This document shows, piece by piece, positions 33,461 through 42,485 of a stretch of DNA of 64,000 nucleotides; position 1 is the first letter of the stretch; the number at the start of each line of letters is the position of its first letter. Source of the DNA: JADJOY01 sp016713535 [NCBI: Deltaproteobacteria bacterium] (GTDB lineage Bacteria; JADJOY01). The DNA lies in contig JADJOY010000003.1 of the NCBI GenBank assembly GCA_016713535.1, forward strand, positions 372,001 through 436,000. Reading direction: 5' to 3'. The notes below the pieces were generated by a model, which did no database searches, was not told where the DNA came from, and was given only the letters and a program-made list of their open reading frames with translations. A program made the translations under genes and the position numbers.

Positions 33461-33799
33461 TCACTCGCTCTCGGTGCCTGCGCTCTGGACCAGCAGGTCG
33501 CGCAGCAGGCCGTCGGCCACCTTGGCCGGCTCGGGCTGGTACTGGCCGCTCGCGACCTGAGCCTTGAGCGCTTCGATCCTCTGCTGGTGGGCCTCGTCGG
33601 CCTTGCCGGTGGCGTTGGCGAGCTCGATGAGCTGGGCGGCCGTGCTCGACAGCGTGAGCTTGTCCCCACCGGGCTCGGCGACGACCCGGAGACCATTTTG
33701 GCCACGGGCCGAGCGAATCGGACCGGTCGCGGCGCGGCTCGTCTCAGCCGCGGGCTTGCTGGCGACGTGTTCCGTCTTGGGGGTGCTGTCGATCTTCAT
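33461..33799 (-). CDS. flgM: Anti-sigma-28 factor FlgM
   Basis: Protein of 112 residues that holds FliA inactive until it is exported through the finished hook. The C-terminal half has the typical FlgM block DKLTLSSTAAQLIELANATG, followed by RIEALKAQVASGQYQPEPAK and VADGLLRDLL. The N-terminal half is Ala/Ser/Thr-rich and disordered, as in the family. ATG 33799 overlaps the flgJ TGA. A sigma-28 promoter inside flgJ gives FlgM feedback control. Confidence 0.95.
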   Translation of the reverse strand: MKIDSTPKTEHVASKPAAETSRAATGPIRSARGQNGLRVVAEPGGDKLTLSSTAAQLIELANATGKADEAHQQRIEALKAQVASGQYQPEPAKVADGLLRDLLVQSAGTESE

Positions 33800-34281
33800 G
33801 GTGACTTCCCATCCTTTCCCACCGTCCATGCCGCCGAGAAGCGCTGCTCGGGGCTTACGTTCGCTCTCGGCACCGATGTCTTCGGCATGTCTGCGGGGGA
33901 ACTTGAGGGATCCGTCGCGGCGTTCACGGTGTCCTGGCTTTCGTCGTGATTCCGGGCGCTTGGTGGCTCGCCGTTGAACGAGCGCAGGAGCGACTTGGCG
34001 AGCCCGAGTCCGCCCGCGCGCGCCACCGACGCGGACAACGTCTCATCCAGCAGGTTGCGTGCCAGCTCCGAGCCCGGACCATCGAAGAGCTCCGAGTCGC
34101 CGCTGGCGGCGCGCATCGACTCGAGCATCTGCTGCACCAGGATCGACTCGAACTGCTCGGCGACGTGGGCGGCGTCCTGGGGGCCGGCGCGGCGGTTGAG
34201 GTCGAGGGTCGAGCCCCAACCCGTGCCGATCGCGCTCGGCGCGAGCCCGCGCCTGTCGCCGATGCCGTCCGTTCCACCCAT
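33796..34281 (-). CDS. flgJ: FlgJ rod-binding protein lacking the muramidase domain
   Basis: Protein of 161 residues that corresponds only to the N-terminal rod-binding half of enteric FlgJ (about 313 residues). The core is AEQFESILVQQMLESMRAAS (about 42-61) followed by a helix LARNLLDETLSASVARAGGL. The rest is a Ser/Asp-rich tail. No peptidoglycan hydrolase domain is present, so wall opening must rely on another enzyme; the LysM-M23 gene at 3787 is a candidate. The ATG at 34281 lies 21 bases after flgI. Confidence 0.92.
   Translation of the reverse strand: MGGTDGIGDRRGLAPSAIGTGWGSTLDLNRRAGPQDAAHVAEQFESILVQQMLESMRAASGDSELFDGPGSELARNLLDETLSASVARAGGLGLAKSLLRSFNGEPPSARNHDESQDTVNAATDPSSSPADMPKTSVPRANVSPEQRFSAAWTVGKDGKSP
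33879..33906 (-). promoter_or_regulatory. Sigma-28 promoter for flgM-flgN-flgK-flgL, inside flgJ
   Basis: Minus-strand TCAAGTTC-N12-GCCGAAGA within the 3' part of flgJ, about 80 bases upstream of flgM. The position is exactly where a FliA-dependent class III promoter is expected, which supports the motif definition used elsewhere in this window. Confidence 0.75.
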
Positions 34282-34302
34282 CGCGCGTTCCCGTCCGGTC
34301 GC

Positions 34303-35514
34303 TCAGATGATCTCGAGGTCGGCGTCCATGGCGCCGGCCTGGCGGATGGCCTGGAGGATCGCGATCAGGTCGCGCGGCGACACCGCGAGGCCGTTGAGCG
34401 CCCGCACCAGGTCCGAGATGGTGGCGCCAGGCTCGACCACCGAGAGCTGGCGGGTCTCCTCACGCACCTTCACGTCGGAGTTCGGCACCACCACGGTGCG
34501 GCCGTTCTCGGAGAACGGCGCCGGCTGCGACACGCCGAGGGTCTGGTTGACCTCGATCGTGAGCCCGCCGTGGGCGAGGGCGATCTTGGCGAGCCGCACG
34601 TCCGCGCCCATCACCACGGTGCCGGTGCGCTCGTTGATGACGACCCGCGCCGGGCGGTCGGGCTCGACCGAGACGCCCTCGATCCGCGCCGCCAGCGCCA
34701 CGCCCTCCTGGCCCATCGACTCGGGGACCGACACCTTCACGGTGCCCGCGTCGGCGGCGACCGCCGCGGTCGCGCCGAGCTCCTGGTTGATGGCTTCCGC
34801 CATGCGCTGGGCGGTGGTGAAGCTCGGCTCGCGCAGCGCGTAGGAGAGCTCGTGGGAGGCGTCGAAGCTCACCTCGACCGCTCGCTCCACGCGCGCACCG
34901 GCGGGGACGCGACCCACCGCCTTCTGGTTCTTCTGGGCGCTGTCGCCGCCTCCCTTGCTCGAGGCCGAGAAGCCACCGAGCGATATGGGGCCCTGGGCCA
35001 CGGCGTAGACGTGGCCGTCGGCGCCGCGCAGCGGTGTCATGAGCAAGGTGCCGCCCTGGAGGGTCTTGGCGTCGCCGATCGACGACACCAGCACGTCGAT
35101 CCGGCCGCCTGGACTCGCGAATGGCGGCAGCACCGCGGTCACCGAGACCGCGGCGACGTTCTCGGGCTTCATCTTCTTGACCTCGGCTTCGTCGAGCGTG
35201 ACGCCGAGGCGGTCGAGGAAGCTCGCCAGCGACTGGCGCGTGAGGCCCATGTCGTCGCCGGTGCCATCGAGGCCGACGATCAGGCCGTAGCCGATGAGGT
35301 CATTGGCGCGGACACCGCGCAGGTCGGCGATGTCGCGGATCCGCGCCGCGTGGGACGTGGCGGCGAGGGTGACGATCGGCAGCGCCAGCGCGACGGCGCG
35401 CGCCGCGGCGCGGCGGGAGCGGTCGTCCGGGACGGGGACGAGCGCCGGCTCGGCCGGGCGCACCAGGCGGCCCAGCCACTCGAGGAACGCGCCGATCAGG
35501 TCACGGGGCTTCAT
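34303..35514 (-). CDS. flgI: Flagellar P-ring protein FlgI
   Basis: Protein of 403 residues forming the periplasmic ring around the rod in the peptidoglycan layer. After an unusually long N region of about 35 residues (MKPRDLIGAFLEWLGRLVRP) comes a signal-peptide-like core (ARAVALALPIVTLAATSHA). The mature part begins with the family hallmark IRDIADLRGVRANDLIGYGL and continues with VSSIGDAKTLQGGTLLMTPL. The C-terminal part ends LIAILQAIRQAGAMDADLEI. No frameshift is seen. Its presence shows a diderm envelope. Confidence 0.95.
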   Translation of the reverse strand: MKPRDLIGAFLEWLGRLVRPAEPALVPVPDDRSRRAAARAVALALPIVTLAATSHAARIRDIADLRGVRANDLIGYGLIVGLDGTGDDMGLTRQSLASFLDRLGVTLDEAEVKKMKPENVAAVSVTAVLPPFASPGGRIDVLVSSIGDAKTLQGGTLLMTPLRGADGHVYAVAQGPISLGGFSASSKGGGDSAQKNQKAVGRVPAGARVERAVEVSFDASHELSYALREPSFTTAQRMAEAINQELGATAAVAADAGTVKVSVPESMGQEGVALAARIEGVSVEPDRPARVVINERTGTVVMGADVRLAKIALAHGGLTIEVNQTLGVSQPAPFSENGRTVVVPNSDVKVREETRQLSVVEPGATISDLVRALNGLAVSPRDLIAILQAIRQAGAMDADLEII

Positions 35515-35620
35515 CTCGGTCTCGCTTTCGTACAGGGATCGACGATCGCGAGGATGCCGCGCGATCGCGTATCGCCGGGCACGCGGGCGCGTGCCCCACC
35601 GGAGGAACCTCGCGTCGCGT

Positions 35621-36336
35621 TCACAGCGGCCACGCCCAGTCGAAGAGCCACGTGAACCAGCCGGGGCGCTGCTTGTCGTTGACCACGCCGTTGCCGCCGT
35701 AGCGGATGTCGGCGTTGGCGATGTAGGTCGAGAGCACGGTGTTCTGCGAGTCGATGTCCTCGGGGCGCACCATGCCCGCGAGGGTCAGCACCTGCTGCTC
35801 GTAGTTGAGGCCGATCACGCGGCTCCCGCGCACCACCAGGTTGCCGTTGGGCAGCACCTGATCGACCACCACCGTCATCTGGGTGGTGAGGTCGTCGCTG
35901 CGGGTGGTCGAGCCGTTGCCCTCGAACTTGTTCGAGGCCTGCGCCTTGATGAGCGATGCGGGGTTCACGTACGGATTGCTCACCGTCACCGACTTCTCGA
36001 GACCGAAGAGGTTCTCGATCGAGGCGTCGATCGCGTTGTCGCGGCTGAGCTTGGTGTCGGCGTCCTTCGAGGCTTCCGCGCGCTCGACGATCTTCACCGT
36101 GAGCAGGTCACCCACGCGCCGTGCCTTGTGGTCGCTGAAGAGGTAGCCCTGCTCGTCGTCGGGCCACAGCGAGCCCGTGCTCGCGGCGCGGGTCGGCGGG
36201 AGCGGCTGGGGGCCGGCGAGCGCGATCGGCTCGCCGCTCGCGCCGGCGCCCGGCGTGGTGCGGGCGGCTGCTGCGAGGCACAGCCCATCACCAGCATCAG
36301 CATGAGGAGGGCCGCGCAGCGGTTGCGGTTGCTCAT
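35621..36336 (-). CDS. flgH: Flagellar L-ring lipoprotein FlgH (single-base frame break)
   Basis: Outer-membrane ring lipoprotein. The start MSNRNRCAALLMLMLVMGCA includes a lipobox ending in Cys19. Translation then needs one missing base near 36260-36272 (GGGCGG run) to reach the main frame. That frame reads SLWPDDEQGYLFSDHKARRV and then GDLLTVKIVERAEASKDADT, the FlgH signature, and ends in an ANADIRYGGNGVVNDKQRPG-type C terminus. Corrected length is about 238 residues. ATG 36336 overlaps the flgA stop. A gap of about 105 bases separates it from flgI. Confidence 0.92.
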
Positions 36337-37150
36337 CGTCGTGCTCCGAGCTTCACCGCGGCGGACTCGGGCGAAGCGCGAACCCAGCCCTCCGCGATGA
36401 CCTTGCCCACGATCACCCGCGCCGCGCCCGGCATCTCGATCCGGACCAGCTCGCCGCGGCGGCCGTCGCCGATCGCGCGGCCCGTGCCGACCACGGAGAT
36501 CCCGGGGTGAGGTAGTCGACCCGCACGGGCTGCCCGCGCTTCACGAGGGTGGGCGCGCCGACGTCGGACGGACGCAGCGGTTGGTTGACGGGGATGGCGC
36601 GGCGGGTCTCGAGGCCGATCACCTCCTCGACCTCGGGAAGCGGCTGCGAGCCGTCGTCCCACACCAGATCGGCGACCACGTCCGACGCCGTGAGGATGGT
36701 CCCGCGCGGCAGCGCGTGGGCGACGCGCAGCCGCTCGCGGCGCAGCGCCACCTTGCCGCGCAGGTTGACGTAGCGATCGGCGGCGCCGGAGCGCGCGACC
36801 CGCGAGCGGATCGCGATCGAGCCGACCAGCGGGCCGCTCAGCGAGTCGCCGTCCACGACCAGGCGCTCGTCGCGATCGAGGCCGAACGGCACCTCGAAGC
36901 CCTCGACCTTGAGCGCCTCGGGGGGGACGTCGAGGCGCGCCGCGAGCCAGCGCTCGACATCCGCGCGCGCGTCGGGGCGCGCCGCGCGGGCGTCGGAGGG
37001 GGTCGAGCGCGGCGCGCTCGGCGCCGCCGCCAGAGCGTCGGGCCCGCCGTTCTCGTCGGCCGCGTGCGCGCGAGCGAGCGGCGCGGTGGTGGCGAGGGCC
37101 GCAGCGAGCGCGAGCGCGCCTGCGAACCAGTGGGGCGGGAGGAGGCGCAT
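36333..37150 (-). CDS. flgA: P-ring assembly chaperone FlgA (single-base frame break)
   Basis: Periplasmic chaperone for FlgI. A Sec signal peptide (LALAAALATTAPLARAHA) is followed by a variable region and the SAF-like domain: LPRGTILTASDVVADLVWDD, then RRAIPVNQPLRPSDV. The final strand set GISVVGTGRAIGDGRRGELV is in another frame. One missing base in CCCCGGG near 36501-36507 joins them (total 818 bases). Corrected length about 272 residues. It follows flgG by 4 bases and overlaps flgH. Confidence 0.92.
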
Positions 37151-37154
37151 GACG

Positions 37155-37940
37155 TCACTTCAGGTTGTTGGCGATCTGCATCATGTCGTCGGTGACCTTG
37201 ATGGCGCGGGAATTGATCTCGTAGGCGCGCTGCGCGACGATCATGCTGACCAGTTCCTCTGCGACGTTGACGTTCGAGCCCTCGAGGAAGCCCTGCTCGA
37301 GGCCGCCGAGCCCATCGCTGCTGGGATTGCCGGTGGTGGGCGTGCCCGAGGCCGCGGTCTCGAGATAGAGGTTGCCGCCGATCGCCTGCAGGCCAGGCGG
37401 GTTGGCGAAGCGTGCAAGCGTGAGCTGGCCGAGCTGGGTCGGCGCGGTCTGGCCCGGCTGCATCGCCGACACGGTGCCGTCCGACGAGATCGTGATGTCA
37501 TGGGCGTCGGGCGGGATCTGGATCGCGGGCTCGATGGCGAGGCCGTCGGCGGTGACGAGCTGGCCCTGGCTGTTCAGGCTGAAGGCACCCGAGCGGGTGT
37601 AGGCGATGTCGCCCTCGGGCCGGCTCACCTGGAAGAAGCCAGTGCCGTCGATGGTGACGTCGAGCGGGTTGGTGGTGTTCTGCATCGGCCCCTGGCCGAA
37701 GAAGCGCCGGACCGCCACGGTGCGCACGCCGTGGCCGATCTGGGTGCCGGTGGGAGTCTCGGTGCCCGCCGAGTCCTGCACGCCGGGCGACGTGAGGTTC
37801 TCGTAGAGCAGGTCCTGGAACTCCGCCCGCGAGCGCTTGAACCCCGTGGTGTTCACGTTCGCGAGGTTGTTGGTGATGTTGTCGATCTGGAGCTGCTGGG
37901 CCGCGAGGCCGGTGGCAGCGGTGTTGAGCGACCGGGCCAT
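37155..37940 (-). CDS. flgG: Distal rod protein FlgG
   Basis: Protein of 261 residues. The N terminus has NNLANVNTTGFKRSRAEFQD, the rod/hook D0 motif, preceded by MARSLNTAATGLAAQQLQID. The C terminus has EGSNVNVAEELVSMIVAQRA and YEINSRAIKVTDDMMQIANN, the classical FlgG ending. Length matches the family. It lies 5 bases after flgF in a rod-gene pair. Confidence 0.97.
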   Translation of the reverse strand: MARSLNTAATGLAAQQLQIDNITNNLANVNTTGFKRSRAEFQDLLYENLTSPGVQDSAGTETPTGTQIGHGVRTVAVRRFFGQGPMQNTTNPLDVTIDGTGFFQVSRPEGDIAYTRSGAFSLNSQGQLVTADGLAIEPAIQIPPDAHDITISSDGTVSAMQPGQTAPTQLGQLTLARFANPPGLQAIGGNLYLETAASGTPTTGNPSSDGLGGLEQGFLEGSNVNVAEELVSMIVAQRAYEINSRAIKVTDDMMQIANNLK

Positions 37941-37945
37941 GACTC

Positions 37946-38680
37946 TCAGCCTCCCTTGTTCTGGGTCGCGCGGCCGAGCAGGCCGTCGAGGGTGCGGACC
38001 GCGTGCATCACCGCCTCGTAGCTGCGGTGGACCTCGATCATGTCGACCATGGTCCGCGGCGCGTTGACGTTCGAGCCCTCGATCTCGCCTTGCAGGAAGC
38101 GCGGCGCGGCGGACGCGATGGCGTCACCGGTGCCGCCGTCGGGGAAGCGGAAGAGCCCGTCGCCCTCGGCGATCAGCACGTTGCGGTCGGGGATGTCGAA
38201 GGCGCCGATCTTCGCCACCTCGTTGCCGTCCACCACCAGCGTGCCGTCGCTCTTGATGGTGGGCGTCCCCTGCGGGACGCGGATCTCGGCACCGCCGGCG
38301 TCGAGCACCGGCTCGCCCGTGAGGCGGGTGAGGCGGCCGTCCTTGTCGGTGGTGAAGCGTCCGTCGCGGGTGAAGCGCACGCCGCGGGGCGTCTGCACCT
38401 CGAGCATCGCGTCCGAGCCGAGGGCGACGTCGAGCGGCCCCTCGGTCTGGGTGAGCGGCCCGTGGGTCCAGTCGCGGCCGGGGCTCGTCGCCTCGGGCAG
38501 CGGGATCGCCGTGGTGGTGTCGGCGAGGACGCGCGAGAATCGCGAGCTCTCGGTGACCGGGCGCGTGCCCTTGTAGCCCGAGGTCGCGACGTTCGCGAGG
38601 TTCTCGGTCACCGCGTCGAGGTCGCGCGCGAGCACGCGCGCGCTCGACACCGCGGCGTAGAGTCCGTCTTCGATGCGCAT
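37946..38680 (-). CDS. flgF: Proximal rod protein FlgF
   Basis: Protein of 244 residues of the rod/hook family. The N terminus is LYAAVSSARVLARDLDAVTE then NLANVATSGYKGTRPVTESS, and the C terminus is EGSNVNAPRTMVDMIEVHRS then YEAVMHAVRTLDGLL. The order flgF-flgG supports FlgF rather than another rod protein. It follows the DUF2802-like gene by 4 bases. Confidence 0.92.
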   Translation of the reverse strand: MRIEDGLYAAVSSARVLARDLDAVTENLANVATSGYKGTRPVTESSRFSRVLADTTTAIPLPEATSPGRDWTHGPLTQTEGPLDVALGSDAMLEVQTPRGVRFTRDGRFTTDKDGRLTRLTGEPVLDAGGAEIRVPQGTPTIKSDGTLVVDGNEVAKIGAFDIPDRNVLIAEGDGLFRFPDGGTGDAIASAAPRFLQGEIEGSNVNAPRTMVDMIEVHRSYEAVMHAVRTLDGLLGRATQNKGG

Positions 38681-38684
38681 GACG

Positions 38685-39269
38685 TCACCGGGCGCCGAGG
38701 CGCTGGCCCGGTGCCGCGCTCGCCACGCGCAGCGCTCGCAGCACCTCGATCTCGGCGATCGGCAGGCGCGTGTCGCGCGCCACGTCCTCGGCGTCGAGAC
38801 CGCCGAGGAGCAGGTCGCACGCGAGGTCGTAGTTGGGTGTCGTGGCGTCGAGCAGGGTGGGCGCCGTGGCGGCGAGTCGCGGCTTGGGCGCGGGCGCCGC
38901 CGGGGCCACGGGGGCGCTCACCGGCACGCTCGCCGTGAACGGCTGGTGCAGGCTCGCGGCGAGCTCCTCGGCGCGATCGATGCCGCGCTCGAGCTCTTCG
39001 CGCTTCTGGTCGACCAGCATCAGGCGTCGCTGGATCTCCTCGCCGTTCGCCTTGACCGACTGCTCGATCTCGCGGGCGGTGAGCGCCGAGGCGCGCGTCA
39101 GCGCCTCGAGGTCGTCGACGATCTCGGCGAGCGCCGCGGTGCCGTGCGCGCTGCCGCGCACCTGCGCCGCGAGCTTGCGGAGCCGACCGCCCTCGTAAAG
39201 TGCCCACACCAATCCGCCGATGAGGAGAGTGTCGAAGGCGGCCTGAACCAGCCAGAACGTGGTGCTCAT
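38685..39269 (-). CDS. Membrane-anchored DUF2802-like protein
   Basis: Protein of 194 residues. One N-terminal membrane helix (FWLVQAAFDTLLIGGLVWAL) is followed by a coiled-coil segment (about 30-110, EEIQRRLMLVDQKREELERG) and an Ala/Pro linker. The C terminus is a small helix-turn-helix-like motif (YDLACDLLLGGLDAEDVARD). This layout fits DUF2802 proteins found in flagellar operons next to fliA and flhF-flhG in other proteobacteria. Function is unknown; an anchor or polar-positioning role is a guess. Confidence 0.75.
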   Translation of the reverse strand: MSTTFWLVQAAFDTLLIGGLVWALYEGGRLRKLAAQVRGSAHGTAALAEIVDDLEALTRASALTAREIEQSVKANGEEIQRRLMLVDQKREELERGIDRAEELAASLHQPFTASVPVSAPVAPAAPAPKPRLAATAPTLLDATTPNYDLACDLLLGGLDAEDVARDTRLPIAEIEVLRALRVASAAPGQRLGAR

Positions 39270-39336
39270 GAGAGGTCTCCGTCGCGGCTTTCGGTGGCGG
39301 GGATGGGGAGGGTGTCGGCTCGGCGCGGGACTGCGC

Positions 39337-39537
39337 TCACACGAACACGTCGAGTGAGCTGGGGTTCGGGTCTTCGTCCTGGGCGGGCTCGCCGCCGCTC
39401 GCCGGTGCCGGGATCGGCTCGGGGTGGCGGCGCTCGCGGTGCTCGGAGCTCGGGTTCTCGCCGCGGCGACGGGGCGGATCGCCGATCCGCGTCGGCACGT
39501 TCACCGAGTGCGTCGGGGCGATCGAGTTGCCGTCCAT
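39337..39537 (-). CDS. Small Pro/Glu-rich protein between fliA and the DUF2802-like gene
   Basis: 66 residues starting at ATG 39537, 15 bases after the fliA stop and preceded by GAGG. Composition is disordered: Pro, Arg, Glu and Ser (RRRGENPSSEHRERRHPEPI), ending SLDVFV. I recognise no family. Its place inside a tight operon supports it being real; a small gene at this spot downstream of fliA is seen in other flagellar operons. Confidence 0.55.
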   Translation of the reverse strand: MDGNSIAPTHSVNVPTRIGDPPRRRGENPSSEHRERRHPEPIPAPASGGEPAQDEDPNPSSLDVFV

Positions 39538-39552
39538 GGCCTCGGCTCGCGG

Positions 39553-40326
39553 TCAGCTCCCCTCGCGGGGATCGTCGGTGCCGTGCGCTTCGAGCCACTC
39601 GCGCAGCGTCTTCACCGTCTGCGAGTAGATCTGGCTCACCCGCGACTCGGTGACGCCGAGTACCTCGCCGACCTCCTTCATGGTCAGCCCCTCGGCGTGG
39701 TAGAGCGACAGCACGGTCTGCGACTTCGTGGGCAGTGAGGCGATCGCCTGGGTGAGGCGCTCGCGGAACTGCTGGACCTCGGCGTTGGCGAGCGGGGTCG
39801 AGCCGTTGGAGCCGTCGAGGACGTCGATGACCTCGGCGACCTCGTCGTCCGAGAGCGCCACCGGGTCGTGCAGGCTCAGGAGCTTGAGACCGTCGACGGC
39901 GCGGTCGGTCTCGGCGACCTGGTCGATGGTGACGCCCAGGTGCTCGGCGACCTCGGTCGAGTCGGGAGCGCGACCGAGCTCGCCGGCCAGGCGCTGACGG
40001 GCGTGGTCGAGGCTCTGGGCCGCGTGGCGCAGCGAGCGCGGCGCCCAGTCGGACTCGCGCAGGTAGTCGAGGATGGCGCCACGCACGCGGTGCTCGGCGT
40101 AGGTGGTGAAGAGCGCCCCATTGGTCGGATCGAACCGGTCCACCGCCAGGATCAGGCCGATCATTCCAGCCTGTACCAGGTCATCTCGGTCCACCGCGGG
40201 CGGCAGGAAGTGACCGATCCGGCGTGCGACCTGCCGCACCAGGCCGACGTGCGCGAGGATCTGGGCCTCGCGGTTTTGCCCGTGAGGCTCGGGATCTGGC
40301 TGGTAATAGGCGAGCTCGGCTCTCAT
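39553..40326 (-). CDS. fliA: Flagellar sigma factor FliA (sigma-28)
   Basis: RNA polymerase sigma factor for late flagellar genes, 257 residues. Region 2 includes RDDLVQAGMIGLILAVDRFD and AEHRVRGAILDYLRESDWAP. Region 4 has LYHAEGLTMKEVGEVLGVTE then SRVSQIYSQTVKTLREWL, the -35 recognition helix. ATG 40326 overlaps the flhG stop. Candidate targets in this window (TCAAG...CCGA promoters) are flagellins 1 and 2, csrA, flgM and the HDOD gene. FlgM at 33461 is its anti-sigma factor. Confidence 0.97.
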   Translation of the reverse strand: MRAELAYYQPDPEPHGQNREAQILAHVGLVRQVARRIGHFLPPAVDRDDLVQAGMIGLILAVDRFDPTNGALFTTYAEHRVRGAILDYLRESDWAPRSLRHAAQSLDHARQRLAGELGRAPDSTEVAEHLGVTIDQVAETDRAVDGLKLLSLHDPVALSDDEVAEVIDVLDGSNGSTPLANAEVQQFRERLTQAIASLPTKSQTVLSLYHAEGLTMKEVGEVLGVTESRVSQIYSQTVKTLREWLEAHGTDDPREGS

Positions 40327-41153
40327 CTGGCCTTCCCTGGCATGCGCTGAGGCGCGCGGGCGACTGCGGCCGAAGAGAGCAGGGTGCGTGCCAACCGCTC
40401 GAGCGCCTGGGCGGCGGGCGCCGTGGGCTTGGCGTCGACCACGACGTGTTGCATCCGCACCGCCTGGGCGACGGCGACGTCGTAAGGGATCGACCCGGCG
40501 TCGTCGATCTTCACGCTCAGGAAGCGCAGCGCCAGGTCCTCGAGCACCCGCCGCGCCTGGACCGCCTCGGCGGCGTCGCGCGCCTGGTTGACGAGCAGCT
40601 GGAAGCGATTGGTGCCGTTGATCCGGTGCGCGACCTTCACGAACGCGTAGGCGTCGGTGAGCGCGGTCGGCTCGGCGGTGGTGACCAGCAAGGTGCGCGC
40701 GGCGAGGCCCTGGAAGAAGAGCACCAGCGGGCCGATCCCCGCGCCCACGTCGAGGATGACGTGCTGGTAGGAGTGGCCGAGGTGGGTGAGCGCCGCGACC
40801 AGCCGCAGCCGCTCCGGCGTGGCGAGCGTGCTGAGCTCGTGGGAGCCCGAGGCCGCGGGCAGCACGTGGATATGGCCGGGCCCCTCGACGACCACGTCCT
40901 CGAGCGAGCAGCGCCCTTCCATGGCGTCGCCGATGTCGAAGCGCGGACGGAGGCCGAGCAGGATCTCGACGTTGCCCATGCCGAGATCGGCATCGACGAG
41001 GAGCACGCGGTCACCCGCCGTGCTCCACGAGTACGCGAGGCTGGCGGCGACGTGGGTCTTCCCACATCCTCCCTTTCCGCCGACCACCGCGATCCAATGT
41101 GAGCGTCCGTGAGGCATGAGGGGCACCACCGGGTGAGGGTGAGGGAAGGTCAT
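40323..41153 (-). CDS. flhG: FlhG (FleN/YlxH) ParA/MinD-type ATPase
   Basis: Protein of 276 residues that limits flagellar number and position together with FlhF. Near the N terminus is a deviant Walker A GGKGGCGKT, then VLLVDADLGMGNVEILLGLR and the switch II DVGAGIG. The start ATG 41153 (or 41117) cannot be fixed. It overlaps fliA by 4 bases. The gap to flhF on its upstream side is about 117 bases, in which I see nothing. Confidence 0.94.
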   Translation of the reverse strand: MTFPHPHPVVPLMPHGRSHWIAVVGGKGGCGKTHVAASLAYSWSTAGDRVLLVDADLGMGNVEILLGLRPRFDIGDAMEGRCSLEDVVVEGPGHIHVLPAASGSHELSTLATPERLRLVAALTHLGHSYQHVILDVGAGIGPLVLFFQGLAARTLLVTTAEPTALTDAYAFVKVAHRINGTNRFQLLVNQARDAAEAVQARRVLEDLALRFLSVKIDDAGSIPYDVAVAQAVRMQHVVVDAKPTAPAAQALERLARTLLSSAAVARAPQRMPGKAR

Positions 41154-41270
41154 CGCGACCTCGGGTCGTGTGCGTCGTGATTGCGGCGAACCAGCGCGAG
41201 GAGCCGTGGGGGCGGGGTCGACGGGCCGATTCGCGAAGCGTCCGAGCGGGCTCCTTTCGCTCCTCGCCGG

Positions 41271-42479
41271 CTACTCGTTGCCGCCGAGGATCCAGCTCGC
41301 GAGGCGATCGGTGCGCGCGAGCTCGAGCCCGTCCGGCACCGTGCCGCTCGAGCTCAGGTACGAGAGCGGTAGCTCGAGGTCCTTGAGCGCGCTCAGCACG
41401 CTGCCCGGCGAGGACGTCTCGTCGGCGTGCGTCAGCGCCACCCGGTCCGGGCTCAGCCACGCCCAGCGGCGGGCCGATTCGAGCTGATCCTCGGGCTTGG
41501 TGGTCACGCTCAGGGTCAGATGGACCTCCACCGCCGAGCGCGCCTCGACCACCGGCTCGAGAAGCGCGCGCTGGCGCGGGTCGTCCGGCGAGCGCCCCGA
41601 GGTGTCGACCAGCAGCCAGCAGCGCTCGAGGCGCTCGATCATGCGCGCCAGCGTGACGGGCTCGGTGAGCACGTGGGTCGGGACGCCGAGGAGCTTGCCG
41701 TAGGTCACGAGCTCGGAGGCGCCGCCGACGCGGAAGAGGTCGGTGGTCGCGAGGTGCACCGCCGGCACTCCATCGAGCTGGGCCTGCGCGGCGAGCTTGG
41801 CGATGAGAGTGGTCTTCCCGGCCCCGGGCGAGCCCGCGAACACGATCACCCGCGGACCCTCGAGCGGCGGCTCCGCGACCACCGAGACCTGCTCACCGAG
41901 GACCGCGAGCAGCCGGTCGCGCAGCCACCCGCCGGCGGGCTCGGCGGAACGGGCATCGGTGAGGATGGCGAGCGCCAGGCTCGCCTCGAGGCCGCGCCCG
42001 CGCAGCATCTGATAGGCGGTGCGCTCCGCGTCCGAGAGCACGCCGAGGGAGAAGCGCTCGGTGATCCAGGTGATCTGGGTGAGCGCGTCGCGGAAACCCT
42101 CGACGTTGCGCGACACCCGCTCGAGCTCGCGCGCGAGGTTGTCGACCGACACCGAGTCCTCGCCCGGCGAGCGCTCCGCTGCGTAGCCGAGCGGGGCGGG
42201 TGCGACCGAGGGCGCCGCCGAGGGCGCGCCGGCCGCGAAGCCGGCGAGCGGGTTCGGCGTGAGCGCGGGCACGGGCGCCGCGCCGCCGAGGCCGAGCCCC
42301 TCGTGCTTGAGCCCCGGGACCACGCGGAGCTGGGGAGCTCGCGCGCGTACCTCGATCTTGCGCTCCGGGCCGGCGCCCACGACGCGGGTCTCGAGGATCT
42401 CGGCTTCGTCGCCGAGCTCGCTCTTCACGAGGCCGAGCGCTTCGCGGACGGTGGTGGCGTGAAAGCTCTTGGTTTCCAT
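41271..42479 (-). CDS. flhF: FlhF, SRP-type GTPase for flagellar placement
   Basis: Protein of 402 residues. The N-terminal B domain begins METKSFHATTVREALGLVKS. A Pro/Ala linker is followed by the NG domain with G1 FAGSPGAGKTTLIAKLA, ATTDLFRVGGASEL, the DTSGRSP G3 motif and THADE in the G4 region. It recruits the first flagellar components to the cell pole. It lies 6 bases after flhA. Confidence 0.95.
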   Translation of the reverse strand: METKSFHATTVREALGLVKSELGDEAEILETRVVGAGPERKIEVRARAPQLRVVPGLKHEGLGLGGAAPVPALTPNPLAGFAAGAPSAAPSVAPAPLGYAAERSPGEDSVSVDNLARELERVSRNVEGFRDALTQITWITERFSLGVLSDAERTAYQMLRGRGLEASLALAILTDARSAEPAGGWLRDRLLAVLGEQVSVVAEPPLEGPRVIVFAGSPGAGKTTLIAKLAAQAQLDGVPAVHLATTDLFRVGGASELVTYGKLLGVPTHVLTEPVTLARMIERLERCWLLVDTSGRSPDDPRQRALLEPVVEARSAVEVHLTLSVTTKPEDQLESARRWAWLSPDRVALTHADETSSPGSVLSALKDLELPLSYLSSSGTVPDGLELARTDRLASWILGGNE

Positions 42480-42485
42480 GTTCGC

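Noticed and set aside
33796-34281. FlgJ muramidase domain
   Set aside because: The protein ends after the rod-binding region; nothing in the adjacent frames resembles a hydrolase.
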